Assembly (NCBI RefSeq): GCF_016862975.1
Contig: NZ_BONZ01000102.1
Coordinates: forward strand, 1 to 57,236
From: Rugosimonospora africana
GTDB lineage: Bacteria; Actinomycetota; Actinomycetes; Mycobacteriales; Micromonosporaceae
Direction: 5' to 3'
Length of the DNA: 57,236 bases
This document shows positions 49,229 through 57,121 of this stretch, in pieces. The translations under genes and the position numbers were made by a program. Under the pieces are notes generated by a model. It made no database searches. It was given only the letters and a program-made list of their open reading frames with translations, and had not been told where the DNA came from. How positions within the stretch are numbered: the first letter of the stretch is position 1; every line of letters begins with the position of its first letter.

Positions 49229-49709
49229 CGGTGCTGTCCTCCCCTTGGTCCCGACGAGTCCCGCCGATCATCCGTGCCGGCTCCCGACGTGACGGCGTAC
49301 CCGAAAGCCTGCACCACGGACCTGGACGCCGGCCTTGCCACCGTCTTGACGCGGCGGCTTGCTCTAGCGAGGCGGCTTGCTCTTGGCGGGCCGGCTTTCT
49401 TCACTCGGCGGCTGTGTCTCGGCGCCGCGGCTCCCTTTGCTCGGCGGCTCGGTCTTGGCGCGGCGGCTGCTGTCACTCGGCGCTCCGCTCGACGCCGCAA
49501 CACAGTGGCCGTCGCGGTGTCTCCGCGACCCGGACAGTCGTGACTGGCGGTATCAGACCACCCGAACGGGCCGTTGCGGGTTCATTCCGGGCGCACCCAG
49601 TCGGGCCCGAACCGGGCGCGGGCCCGGCACCCGGGAATCCCGACGGGGCGTCCGGCGTTGTTCAACCCGGAGCGGCCGTGAGCCGCAACAGACGTAAAGA
49701 GGGAAGGTC
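49229..49709. other. 481-bp gap upstream of rpmJ with degenerate repeats
   Basis: From about 49352 to 49500 the sequence is built of irregular GCGGCTTGCTCTWGG-like copies. No gene is convincing. I looked for a Zur-type box near the L36 gene and saw none. GGGAAGG just before 49710 is the L36 ribosome-binding site. Confidence 0.6.
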
Positions 49710-49832
49710 ATGAAGGTCCGTAGCTCGCTTCGGTCTCTGAAGCGCAAGCCAGGTTCGGTAGTGGTCCGCCGTCGGGGCAAGGTCGTGGTCGTCAACCGCG
49801 CCAACCCGCGCTGGCACGGCCGTCAGGGCTGA
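49710..49832 (+). CDS. rpmJ: 50S ribosomal protein L36, type B (zinc-free)
   Basis: The 40-residue protein [20 protein letters not shown] followed by [20 protein letters not shown] matches the alternative L36 that lacks the CxxC-H zinc ribbon; there is no cysteine at all. Such copies replace the zinc-binding L36 when zinc is scarce and in actinomycetes are often Zur-regulated next to other C-minus ribosomal genes. Here it stands alone, with GGGAAGG two bases before the ATG and no visible Zur box. A strong hairpin 135 bp downstream probably ends the transcript. Confidence 0.93.
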   Translation: MKVRSSLRSLKRKPGSVVVRRRGKVVVVNRANPRWHGRQG

Positions 49833-49837
49833 GCGCC

Positions 49838-49942
49838 GGCAACTACAGCACTGGCAACTCCAGCGCTGGCAACTACAGCGCTGGAAATCAGAGCCCCGGC
49901 AATCAGAGCGTTGGCAGCCAGAGCGTTGGCAACAAGAGCCGA
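49838..49942. repeat. Tandem repeat, 7 x 15 bp, after rpmJ
   Basis: Seven units of GGCAACTACAGCACT type follow the L36 stop by five bases. They are in another frame from rpmJ, so they are not a C-terminal extension. One frame reads GNYST, GNSSA, GNYSA, GNQSP, GNQSV but has no start codon or ribosome-binding site. Confidence 0.92.
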
Positions 49943-49966
49943 CCTGCACACCAGATAACTCACAAT

Positions 49967-49995
49967 GGCAGGTCCCGGGTCACCCGGGACCTGCC
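49967..49995 (+). terminator. Strong 13-bp hairpin terminator after rpmJ
   Basis: GGCAGGTCCCGGG (49967-49979), a TCA loop, and CCCGGGACCTGCC (49983-49995) form a perfect stem, followed by TTGCGTTTCC, a weak T-rich tail. Confidence 0.85.
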
Positions 49996-50087
49996 TTGCG
50001 TTTCCGGGCGCTCTGCCGTCGAGCCGCTGCCGTCGAGCCGCTGCTCCCTCGGATGTCCTGGAAAGCGGATGTCCTGAAAAGCGGATG

Positions 50088-50612
50088 TCACGAGACGATG
50101 CCTGTCGCCTCGTCGAATCGTTGGCCGTGCAACTGTTGGTGGGATTGTGTCAGTGGCTGGCCAGCGAGCCGGGCGGTGATACCGGCGTTGAAGTTGGGGC
50201 ATTGCGCGATGTCCTCGTGAGGGCAGCGCAGCCCGTGGCTGATGGCCTCGCGAGCGGCCTGCGCCCTGGCGATCTGCTCGTCGAGCTCGGCAAGTTTGCG
50301 CTGCATGAGCTGTCTCCGGCCGCCGGGCGTGCTGGCACCGGTGGCCAGAAGGGTCTTCTGCTCGGCGAGAGTGAACCCCGCGTCGCTGTAGACCAGAATG
50401 GCGGCGACAAGCCTGGCCGCCGATTCGGGGTACCGGCGCTGTCCGGAGATCCTGGCCGGTAGGGGGAGCAGGCCAAGTTCCTCGTAGTAGCGCAGGGCCG
50501 AGGTGCTGACGCCGGCGCGGTGGGCCAGCTCGCCGATGGTGAGCAGACCGTGGGGCGTGTTGACTTCAGGTGCGCTTGAAGCCGTTGACTGCCGACCATG
50601 GGAAAACGACAT
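50088..50612 (-). CDS. MerR-family regulator
   Basis: This 174-residue protein has LLTIGELAHRAGVSTSALRYYEELGLL at 23-49, the MerR helix-turn-helix and wing, then a coiled-coil dimerisation helix (QRKLAELDEQIARAQAAREA) and a Cys-containing end, CPHEDIAQCPNF, typical of an unnamed actinobacterial MerR group. The first 22 residues precede the conserved fold and overlap, in DNA, both the start of the divergent methyltransferase gene and a MerR-type operator, so the ATG 50612 start is plausible but not certain; no later ATG or GTG start exists before the fold. Confidence 0.9.
   Translation of the reverse strand: MSFSHGRQSTASSAPEVNTPHGLLTIGELAHRAGVSTSALRYYEELGLLPLPARISGQRRYPESAARLVAAILVYSDAGFTLAEQKTLLATGASTPGGRRQLMQRKLAELDEQIARAQAAREAISHGLRCPHEDIAQCPNFNAGITARLAGQPLTQSHQQLHGQRFDEATGIVS
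50560..50590 (+). promoter_or_regulatory. MerR-type operator-promoter for the methyltransferase gene
   Basis: TTGACT (50560-50565) and TTGACT (50585-50590) are spaced 19 bp, the overlong spacing of MerR-activated promoters. The dyad CTTCA-N8-TGAAG at 50564-50581 fills the spacer. A start site seven bases after the -10 would coincide with ATG 50598, predicting a leaderless mRNA. Confidence 0.65.
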
Positions 50613-51374
50613 GAGAGAAGCCTGCCACCCGCAACGAGGCGGGTAGTGACCGTGGCCATCGAGTACGTGATCGGGCGTGCCGGGCTAGCCGCCGTTCGCG
50701 CCCTTGACCGCGACGTCATCGGCCAGGCCCATCGTCCCCGGGGCGCGGCCGGGAGCGTGAACGGTTGGGTGTTCGCCCACCGCCCGTCCAACCGGCAGCG
50801 CAACCGCTGGGTGGCCTCGCTGCTCGAGGTGGGGCCTGGCGACCGGGTCCTTGAGGTCGGCTTCGGCCCCGGTATCGCGGTCGCGGAACTGGTCCGCAAC
50901 GGCGCGGGTCACGTGTACGGCATCGACCATTCCGGTGTGATGCTCAGACAGGCGTCCAGGCGCAACGCCGCCGCCATCCGGGCCGGCCGGGTTACCCTGA
51001 TCAATGCTTCGGCCGATCGGCTTCCGGCCGCTCTCGCCGGCCCCTTCGACGCTATCCTCGCCGTCAACTCCCTCGGGTTCTGGCCCGCGCCGGTCGAACG
51101 GCTCGCCGACCTGCGCGGGCGGCTCGCACCCGGCGGGCGCATTGCCATCGCGTCCCAGCCTCGCTGCGCCGGCGCCACAGCGGCTACATCCCGCGACGCC
51201 GCCGAGGAGGTCGAGAACCTGCTGCGGAGCGCCGGCTTCACTCAGCCGAGCACGCGTACGCTCGCCCTCAGCCCGCCAGTGATCTGCGTCCTCGCCATCG
51301 CCCCAGACCCGGATGACACGCCGCAGACCCTGACCACAGCACCCAGCCGCCGGGTCGGCCCGACGGCTGGGTGA
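50598..51374 (+). CDS. SAM-dependent methyltransferase, class I
   Basis: This 258-residue protein has SAM-binding motif I VLEVGFGPGIAVAEL at 84-98, acidic motif II YGIDHSG, post-I AVNSLGFWPAP and RGRLAPGGRIAIAS near 175-190. It matches the UbiE/COQ5-like Methyltransf_11 group; no substrate can be assigned. It is divergent from the MerR gene, with 15 bp of the two coding regions overlapping, and appears to be the MerR target. If ATG 50598 is wrong, GTG 50650 would still leave the whole methyltransferase domain. The gene converges on the LPMO gene with a hairpin at its stop. Confidence 0.88.
   Translation: MGKRHERSLPPATRRVVTVAIEYVIGRAGLAAVRALDRDVIGQAHRPRGAAGSVNGWVFAHRPSNRQRNRWVASLLEVGPGDRVLEVGFGPGIAVAELVRNGAGHVYGIDHSGVMLRQASRRNAAAIRAGRVTLINASADRLPAALAGPFDAILAVNSLGFWPAPVERLADLRGRLAPGGRIAIASQPRCAGATAATSRDAAEEVENLLRSAGFTQPSTRTLALSPPVICVLAIAPDPDDTPQTLTTAPSRRVGPTAG
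51341..51372. terminator. Hairpin at the end of the methyltransferase gene
   Basis: ACCCAGCCG (51341-51349) and CGGCTGGGT (51364-51372) form a 9-bp stem enclosing a smaller GGG/CCC hairpin, and the stop codon overlaps the second arm. It lies between convergent genes. Confidence 0.6.
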
Positions 51375-51392
51375 GGAGTCCGGGGCGGTTGG

Positions 51393-52184
51393 TCACACCG
51401 CTTGGGGTCTGGTGCCTTGGACTCTGGTGCCTTGGATTACGGTGCCTTGGATTCTGGTGCCGCGCGGTTGGGTGACGGCCGGTGCGGCGGCACTCTGGCA
51501 GGTACCCTGATCCGCCCACACGTCCGAACTGCCGGGCGTCTCGCCCTGCGTCCACCACTTGGCTTGCCACGTGTGCCCGCCGTACGAGACGGTGTTCCCG
51601 CCGACGTAGACCTGGGTCGCGCTCCAGGCCGGCGCCGTACACCCGCCGGGCGGGGGAGGTGGTGGATTGCCCCCGCCTCCGCCGATCTGAACGTCGACGC
51701 ACGAGTAGAAGGCGTTGGCGGTGTCGGCGATGTTCCAGACCGCGAGGACGGTCTGCCGGCCGGTGTAGCCGCCCAGGCTTACCGTGTGCGAGACGCTGGC
51801 CGGCGGTTGCTGGTTGTTGCCGCTGATCGACTTCAGCAGGGTGTTTCCGATGTAGTACTGCCAGTTGAGGGTCGCGTGCCGGGCGGTGAAGACCCAGTTG
51901 AACGTGACCGTGGAACCGACGCTGGTGGCCGGCCAGTTCTTGCTGTTGTCGTCCAGTTCGGCGAACTGGGCGTTGCCGCCGCTGCAACTGTGCAGGCCCT
52001 TGGGGCCCTCGACGCTCTGCGGCTCGTACTTGATCTGTCCACATGCGACAACACCCTGCGCGCAGAATGCCTGGCGGCTGGGTGGGGCGGACACGTAGCC
52101 GTGCGCCGATGCGGGGGCGGCGATGGCCAGGGAGCCGGCGACAGCGGCGAGTGCCACCAACGGCAGGGAGTACCTTCTTCGCAT
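51393..52184 (-). CDS. Lytic polysaccharide monooxygenase, AA10, with CBM5/12
   Basis: This 263-residue secreted protein has a signal peptide cleaved after ASA, exposing His28 in HGYVSAPPSRQAFC, the first ligand of the copper histidine brace. The second is His103 in FTARHATLNW. CGQIKYEPQSVEGPKG and the late FYSCVDVQI are typical AA10 landmarks. A Gly/Pro linker leads to a chitin-binding module (CTAPAWSATQVYVGGNTVSYGG, WQAKWWTQGETP, ~188-235). It should oxidatively cleave chitin or cellulose. The C-terminus carries GTRIQGTVIQGTRVQG from 15-bp repeats. ATG 52184 fits the signal peptide. Confidence 0.95.
   Translation of the reverse strand: MRRRYSLPLVALAAVAGSLAIAAPASAHGYVSAPPSRQAFCAQGVVACGQIKYEPQSVEGPKGLHSCSGGNAQFAELDDNSKNWPATSVGSTVTFNWVFTARHATLNWQYYIGNTLLKSISGNNQQPPASVSHTVSLGGYTGRQTVLAVWNIADTANAFYSCVDVQIGGGGGNPPPPPPGGCTAPAWSATQVYVGGNTVSYGGHTWQAKWWTQGETPGSSDVWADQGTCQSAAAPAVTQPRGTRIQGTVIQGTRVQGTRPQAV
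51400..51459. repeat. Tandem repeat, 4 x 15 bp, C-terminus of LPMO gene
   Basis: Units CCTTGGATTCTGGTG and close variants encode GTRIQ/GTVIQ/GTRVQ on the minus strand, adding a tail after the chitin-binding module. Confidence 0.9.
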
Positions 52185-53083
52185 CGTTGCTCCTCGGGGG
52201 AGGCGGATGGATGACCGGCCGGTACTCCTCAAAATAAAGTAAGGTGTGTTAACAGTAAAGAGTCAAGTGATGATTTTCGATGTCCGGTGGCGCCGGCCGC
52301 CGGCGATGCCCGACTGGGCCGATCCATCGCCGACGTTGTCGGCATCGAGGTGTACGACGTGTCCTGGCACCGCGGACCTACGGTGCCACCGAGCGCCACG
52401 GCCGCGCGGCGGTCTGCCCGCCTGAGGCGGTGTGGCGCGGGTTGGACGACGGCGACCGCGGACTGAACTTCTGGGTGGGTTTCGCGGCCCGGCCCGGCAC
52501 GGCCCGGCACGGCCCGGCCCGGCCCGGCACGGCACGGCACGGCACGGCGCCAGCGTCGCCGTGCCCGGGTGGAGCCTGGTGTCCCGGCCGGCCGGCTACG
52601 GCGGCGACGACCCCGCCGGATGCGCGAGCGGCTGTCTGTCGGATCAACGACAGGGGTCAAGGTGGCGCAGATCCGACCCGTTTGACAAAGTGGACGGCTA
52701 GCCTGCACGCTTACTATCAGTAATAGACCCTCGTCGACCGGTGGGCGGCGACTCAGGGGTCGATACGATGTGTCACGGCGAGCCGAAGTGCTCACGCTGT
52801 CCCGCCGGCAGCCTCAATAAGTACCGCTACCAGCGCACGAACCCCCAGGACTTCGATATTGCCCGGAAGTTCCGGACGGGTAGATCGCTCTACCTTCACC
52901 CTTTGTAGTCGACCTTGCGGGCGCTCGAAGCGGTCGAAGCGGCAGACTTCCGAAAGATCCGTGACTGTCTGTAGGGGTGGTAGTGATGCCTATGGCGGTC
53001 ACCGGCTCGGCTGTCGCGACCTCCCGGACAGAGAGGGCGTGCATCGAGAGGGCGTGCCTCGGGTCTGCGCACGGGGAGGGAGC
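52185..53083. other. About 900 bp without a convincing gene; pentanucleotide repeat inside
   Basis: The first 70 bp form the LPMO upstream region, with an A+T-rich patch (AAAATAAAGTAAGGTG) likely to be its promoter. At 52487-52549 the DNA is (CGGCC/CGGCA)n, a simple pentanucleotide array. A frame around 52380-52480 reads ATERHGRAAVCPPEAVWRGL and DDGDRGLNFWVGF, which looks protein-like but runs into the repeat and has no clear start; it may be a gene relic. The last 400 bp show nothing except GGGGAGGG before 53084. Confidence 0.5.
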
Positions 53084-53557
53084 ATGACATCGGTCCGGAT
53101 CACTTCGGGGCGCCACCCGTACGAGGTGGTTCTACTGACCGCCGCGCCCGTGGTCGCCCTCATCCTGACCCTGACCAACACCCGCCCAGCCGCGGTGGAC
53201 GCTGCTATGCCCGGGCCGGTGCGGGTCGTCTGGGTGATCCTGCTGGCCCTGTCCGGGCTGACCGGCCTCACCGGTGTGTTCTGGACGGGGACGGGGACGG
53301 TGGCGGCGAGCCTGTCGATCGAAGCGGTCGGAGTGCTGGTGCTGGGTACGGCCGCGGCCATGTACACCGTGGGAATCGTGGCCTTCACCGGGTTTTCCGG
53401 CGCCGCCGCCGGTGGATTCGTCGCGGCGGTGGGGATCGGATCCTGGTGGCGGCTGAGCCAGATCTGGCGCGATCTGCGCAGGTTCGACCAAGCGGTGGAG
53501 GCACAGCTCATTGCCGAAGTCAGAACGCTCATTGGACAGCGCGACAGTCATGAATAG
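53084..53557 (+). CDS. Four-helix membrane protein, unknown function
   Basis: The 157-residue frame starts at ATG 53084 behind GGGGAGGG. Four hydrophobic helices can be seen: VVLLTAAPVVALILTL, VVWVILLALSGLTGLTGVFW, AVGVLVLGTAAAMYTVGIVAF and AAAGGFVAAVGIGSWW, then an amphipathic basic tail, RLSQIWRDLRRFDQAVEAQL. I do not recognise the family. The stop overlaps the start of the next gene by 8 bp. The pairing of a small multi-helix membrane protein with a one-helix coiled-coil partner recalls phage lysis or minor tail cassettes, but no other phage gene is near. Confidence 0.7.
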   Translation: MTSVRITSGRHPYEVVLLTAAPVVALILTLTNTRPAAVDAAMPGPVRVVWVILLALSGLTGLTGVFWTGTGTVAASLSIEAVGVLVLGTAAAMYTVGIVAFTGFSGAAAGGFVAAVGIGSWWRLSQIWRDLRRFDQAVEAQLIAEVRTLIGQRDSHE

Positions 53558-53882
53558 CACGTGGACTCACCTCATCACATCTGTGTTGTCGGTGCTCGGC
53601 GCCGGTGGTGGCCTGGGCGCGGCGGCCGCGGCGGCGCTGCGGTGGCACAAGACGAAGGCTGACACCGCCGATGTTTTGACCGATACCGCCCTCACGCTCA
53701 TCGAGCCGCTCCGGGTACGCATTCAGGACCTGGACAGGGAGATCCTCCGGCTGCGTTACGAGGCCCGCCAGACGGCCGCCGAACTGCGCCGGCTCAGGAC
53801 GGCGATCCTCGATCCGGCGGCTACCCTCGACGGCCTGCGTCGGCTCGCGGTCAACGCCGACCGGGACCCCTCGCCGTCGTGA
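53550..53882 (+). CDS. Small protein with one membrane helix and coiled coil
   Basis: This 110-residue protein has an N-terminal Gly/Ala-rich helix (SVLSVLGAGGGLGAAAAAAL), followed by a basic stop-transfer patch (RWHKTKAD) and a long heptad-like helix, IEPLRVRIQDLDREILRLRY, then EARQTAAELRRLRTAIL. The second half is therefore probably a cytoplasmic coiled coil. It is coupled by an 8-bp overlap to the four-helix gene, and the two products probably interact in the membrane. No known family comes to mind. Confidence 0.7.
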   Translation: MNSTWTHLITSVLSVLGAGGGLGAAAAAALRWHKTKADTADVLTDTALTLIEPLRVRIQDLDREILRLRYEARQTAAELRRLRTAILDPAATLDGLRRLAVNADRDPSPS

Positions 53883-53911
53883 CGGCGCGGCGGCCGGTGG
53901 CACGGCGCTGC

Positions 53912-53986
53912 GGCGGTGCGACGCTCGGCGGTGCGGCAGTCGGCGGTGCGGCGGCCGGCGGTGCAGCCGTCAGCGGTGCCGCGTGC
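53912..53986. repeat. Tandem repeat, 5 x 15 bp, intergenic
   Basis: Units of GGCGGTGCGGCAGTC type fill the gap upstream of the phosphotransferase gene. The rest of the gap (53987-54110) holds GTCAAGACGGG and GTGCCCGTGTC copies of irregular length. Confidence 0.88.
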
Positions 53987-54116
53987 CCGGTCAAGACGGG
54001 TAAGGGTCAAGACGGGTCCGGGTCAGAATGTGCCCGTGTCACACGTGCCCCGCGTCGAACGTGCCCGGTGTCAAAACGGGTGGCGGGCGTGGCCCGGCCG
54101 GACAACGATCAACGGC

Positions 54117-55076
54117 GTGAACCAGCGGCCGATCGAGGTACCGACGTGGGTCCGGCAGAAGGCCACGCACCTCGGCGCGCGGGGCGAGCAGTGGCTGGCC
54201 GGGCTCGCGGATCTGGTCGCCGCCCTGGAACGCGACTGGTCGATCGCCGTCGAGCAGCCGCTGACCGGTGGCAGCGCGTCGTATGTGGCGCGGGTGCGCG
54301 CTGCCGGTGGAGGGCACGCTGTGGTCAAGGTCGCGCTTCCCGGAGAGGACGTGGCCAGCCAGGTGCGTACGATCGAGGACGCCGCGGGACGTGGGTACGT
54401 CGGCATCATCGCGTACGACCTCGATCGGGGCGCGATGCTCCTGGAGTCTCTCGGCCCGTCGATGGCCCAGCTCGGGCTGGCGCCGGAGCGCGCGATCGTG
54501 CTCCTCTGCGAGACTCTGCGCGAGGCATGGCGGATGCCGCGGCCGGCCGTCGCGACCGAACTTCGGGTGAATGAGACCGTCGGGCCGCCGAACAAGGCCA
54601 GGGCGCTCGGTGAGATGGTCGCGCAGTTGTGGGAGCCGCTGGGGCGGCCATGTTCGGAGCGGGTCGTGACCGAGGCGTTGCGCTGCGCCGAGCGGCGCAG
54701 TGCCGCGCACGACCCGCACCGGTGCGTCGTCGTTCACGGCGATCCCCATCCCGGCAACGCACTGCGGGTCGTGGGGCCGCGACCGGGAGCGGGGTCCGGC
54801 TTCGTCTTCGTGGATCCCGACGGGTTTCTCGCCGAACCCGCGTACGACCTCGGCGTCGTTCTGCGCGACTGGGGCCCGCAGCTGCTGGCCGCGCCCAGTG
54901 CTTCGGTGCTGGCCCGCCGGTACTGCCGGCTGCTTGCCGACGAGACGGGCGTGGACGAGGACTCGATCTGGGAGTGGGGCTTCCTGGAACGAGTGTCGAC
55001 CGGACTGTACGCGACGGACTTCGGCGCCCACGACCTCGGCCGGCGGTTCCTGGAGACCGCGGAGCTGCTCGTCTGA
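54117..55076 (+). CDS. Aminoglycoside/hydroxyurea phosphotransferase, APH(6)-like
   Basis: This 319-residue kinase starts at GTG 54117 (NQRPIEVPTWVRQKATHLGARGEQWLAGLADL), an N-terminus like that of APH(6) streptomycin kinases (PF04655). LTGGSASYVARVRAAGGGHAVVKV holds the ATP-binding Lys; HGDPHPGNAL is the catalytic Brenner motif (Asp and Asn) and VDPDGFLAEPAYDLG the Mg-binding segment. In actinomycetes many such proteins are of unknown substrate, and no streptomycin-like biosynthetic genes are present. It is followed by 155 bp of repeats and then the EEP-family gene. Confidence 0.88.
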   Translation: MNQRPIEVPTWVRQKATHLGARGEQWLAGLADLVAALERDWSIAVEQPLTGGSASYVARVRAAGGGHAVVKVALPGEDVASQVRTIEDAAGRGYVGIIAYDLDRGAMLLESLGPSMAQLGLAPERAIVLLCETLREAWRMPRPAVATELRVNETVGPPNKARALGEMVAQLWEPLGRPCSERVVTEALRCAERRSAAHDPHRCVVVHGDPHPGNALRVVGPRPGAGSGFVFVDPDGFLAEPAYDLGVVLRDWGPQLLAAPSASVLARRYCRLLADETGVDEDSIWEWGFLERVSTGLYATDFGAHDLGRRFLETAELLV

Positions 55077-55121
55077 CCGCCGCCGGGGGACCGGTGCACG
55101 GGGGCCACCCCGTGGGTCGGC

Positions 55122-55211
55122 GCGGCTTGTCGGCTCGTTGCGGCTTGCGGGTTCGGCGCTGCCTGTGGGTTGGTCACGGCTTGTGGGCTCGTTGCGGCTT
55201 GTCGGTTCGTC
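55122..55211. repeat. Tandem repeat, 5 x 18 bp, intergenic
   Basis: Units of GCGGCTTGTCGGCTCGTT type lie just upstream of the EEP-family gene. The downstream end touches its probable ribosome-binding region. Confidence 0.9.
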
Positions 55212-55231
55212 GCAGGGGAGACAATGGGCGG

Positions 55232-56017
55232 ATGACGGGCGCCCCGACGCCGCTGCGGCTGCTGACCTTCAACACGCTGTTCAAGGGCGACGTGCGCGCT
55301 CGGCTGCGAGTGCTGGGCGCGATCCTCGAACGGGAACGGTACGACCTCGTCTGCCTCCAGGAGGTGATGTACCGGCGCAATGCGCGACTGCTCCGGCGCG
55401 TCGCCGGTGCCGCCTACCCGTACCGTGCCTTCACCGGCGCGGTGGCCCTCCGGGGCGGCCTGATGCTGCTGTCCCGCTGGCCGATCCGGCGGTGCGTGTT
55501 CACCCGGTTCGCGATGACCGGCCCGGCGCGGCCGGAGCTGCTGATGCGCAAGGGCGCCCAGGTCGCGGTCGTCGCGCTGCCCGGTGCCGACTGCGCGGTG
55601 GTGAACACCCACCTGTCGGCCAACCGCGATGGAGACTGGTCGCCGGCCAACCGGTACACCCGGGTGCAGCGAGGGGAGCTGGATCGGCTGGGCGCTTTGC
55701 TGTCCGCGATCGATCCGCGCCTGCCGCTGATCGTCATGGGCGACTTCAACCTGCCGCGCAGTTCACGGGTACTCGCCGAGTTTGCCGCGGCCCAGTCGCT
55801 GGCCGACACGATGAACGGTAGCCGCGAACCCACGTACCGGCCGACTCCGCAGTTTCCCTCGCCACCGGCCTTCGACCACGTGTTGCTCCGGTCCGCCCCG
55901 GCGGGCGACCTGAAGCCCAGGGCCCGCCTGGTCTTCCAGGACGCCGTCACGCTGCCGGACGGCCGGTCGGCGTACCTGTCCGACCACTACGGCATCGAGA
56001 CCGAGCTGCTCCGGTAG
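55232..56017 (+). CDS. Endonuclease/exonuclease/phosphatase-family protein
   Basis: This 261-residue EEP-fold protein has metal ligands in FNTLFKGD (13-20) and CLQEVMY (Glu44), VVNTHLSAN near 128, MGDFNLPRSS near 170 and the catalytic His in SDHYGIETE near the C-terminus. There is no signal peptide. The HLSANRDGDWSPANRYTRVQ stretch resembles neutral-sphingomyelinase-like or inositol-phosphatase-like members rather than DNase I. The substrate is unknown. GGGGAG lies about ten bases before ATG 55232. Transcribed alone. Confidence 0.88.
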   Translation: MTGAPTPLRLLTFNTLFKGDVRARLRVLGAILERERYDLVCLQEVMYRRNARLLRRVAGAAYPYRAFTGAVALRGGLMLLSRWPIRRCVFTRFAMTGPARPELLMRKGAQVAVVALPGADCAVVNTHLSANRDGDWSPANRYTRVQRGELDRLGALLSAIDPRLPLIVMGDFNLPRSSRVLAEFAAAQSLADTMNGSREPTYRPTPQFPSPPAFDHVLLRSAPAGDLKPRARLVFQDAVTLPDGRSAYLSDHYGIETELLR

Positions 56018-56020
56018 CCG

Positions 56021-56125
56021 TCGGGCCTGTGTCGGTCGGGCCTGTGTCGGTCGGGCCTGTGTCGCTCGGGCCCGTGGCGGTCGAGGCTGTGGCGGTCGAG
56101 GCTGTGTCGGTCGGGGCCGTGACGT
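56021..56125. repeat. Tandem repeat, 7 x 15 bp, intergenic
   Basis: TCGGGCCTGTGTCGG occurs twice exactly, followed by five degenerate units, starting three bases after the EEP-family stop and running towards the convergent DUF574 gene. Confidence 0.95.
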
Positions 56126-56140
56126 CGGGGCCCGCGGGCG

Positions 56141-56974
56141 TCAGGGCTTGCGGGCGAGCCCGCCGTGGGCGCTGGTGCCATCGTCAGGTACCGGGTCGCC
56201 GGCCTCCGGCCGCCACTGGTGGACCTGAACCAGCCCGGGTTCGACCAGTTCCAGGCCGGTGAAGAACCGGGCGACGTCCGACTGGGTACGCAGCGTCTGT
56301 GGCGTCGACACCCGCTCGTTGTACCGCTTCTGCGCCTCCTGCTGCCCAGGGTTGATCTCCAGGGCCGGGTGGGAGATGGCCAGGTAGCTGCCCGATGGTA
56401 CGGCCGCCATCAACCGGCCGACGATCGCCCACGGATCCTCGCTGTCCTGAACCAGGTGGAGGACGCCGAGCAGGATGACCCCGATGGGCCGGTCGAAGTC
56501 GAGCCGCTGCGCGGCCTCCTCCAGGATCCGCTCGGGATTCCGCAGGTCGGCGTCGAGGTAGTTGGTCGCCCCCTCGGCCGAGCTGGTCAGCAACGCCCGG
56601 GCGTGAGTGAGCACGATGGGATCGTTGTCGACGTACACGACGCGGGCCGCCGGAACCACCGCCTGCGCCACCTGGTGGGTGTTGTTCGGCGAGGGGATGC
56701 CGGTGCCGATGTCCAGGAACTGCGTGATGCCTGCGGAGCCGACCAGGAACCGTACCACCCTGGCCAGGAACGCGCGGTTCGCGCGGACCCGCGTCCGCAG
56801 GCCGGGAGTCGCCGCGAGTACCCGTTCGGCCGCCTCACGGTCGGCGGCGAAGTTGTCCTTGCCGCCGAGCCAGTAGTCGTAGACCCGGGCCGGATGGGCC
56901 ACGGTCGTGTCGAAGCCGAGCGACGCTTCGCCCGGTGACCGCTCGCCGGCCACGTTTGGCTCCGCTGCCATCAT
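56141..56974 (-). CDS. SAM-dependent methyltransferase, DUF574 family
   Basis: This 277-residue protein has FDTTVAHPARVYDYWLGGKDNFAADR at its start, the family hallmark, then FLDIGTGIPSPNNTHQVAQ (SAM-binding region), VVYVDNDPIVLTHARALL, and NYLDADLRNPERIL. DUF574 proteins occur in large numbers in actinomycetes and are thought to be methyltransferases of unknown substrates. GAGGAC precedes the first of two ATGs (56974, 56971), with a GTG just upstream. It ends near the 15-bp repeat array of the convergent EEP gene. Confidence 0.93.
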   Translation of the reverse strand: MMAAEPNVAGERSPGEASLGFDTTVAHPARVYDYWLGGKDNFAADREAAERVLAATPGLRTRVRANRAFLARVVRFLVGSAGITQFLDIGTGIPSPNNTHQVAQAVVPAARVVYVDNDPIVLTHARALLTSSAEGATNYLDADLRNPERILEEAAQRLDFDRPIGVILLGVLHLVQDSEDPWAIVGRLMAAVPSGSYLAISHPALEINPGQQEAQKRYNERVSTPQTLRTQSDVARFFTGLELVEPGLVQVHQWRPEAGDPVPDDGTSAHGGLARKP

Positions 56975-57121
56975 CACCCGTCCTCACCCACAGTGGACCG
57001 ACTGCGCACCGGTCTCATGCCAGGACCGCTTGGTCGGGCTCACCATACCGTGATCCCGCCCATCGCAGATAAAGATCAAGCTGGCGCGACAGCGAGTGGG
57101 GACATCGGTTGCCGATGGGCA

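Noticed and set aside
49600-49709. Zur box before rpmJ
   Set aside because: No TGAAAATGATTTTCA-like dyad is present in the gap.
49838-49942. GNYS-type pentapeptide repeat protein or C-terminal extension of L36
   Set aside because: The repeats are out of frame with rpmJ and have no start codon or ribosome-binding site; they look like another non-coding array.
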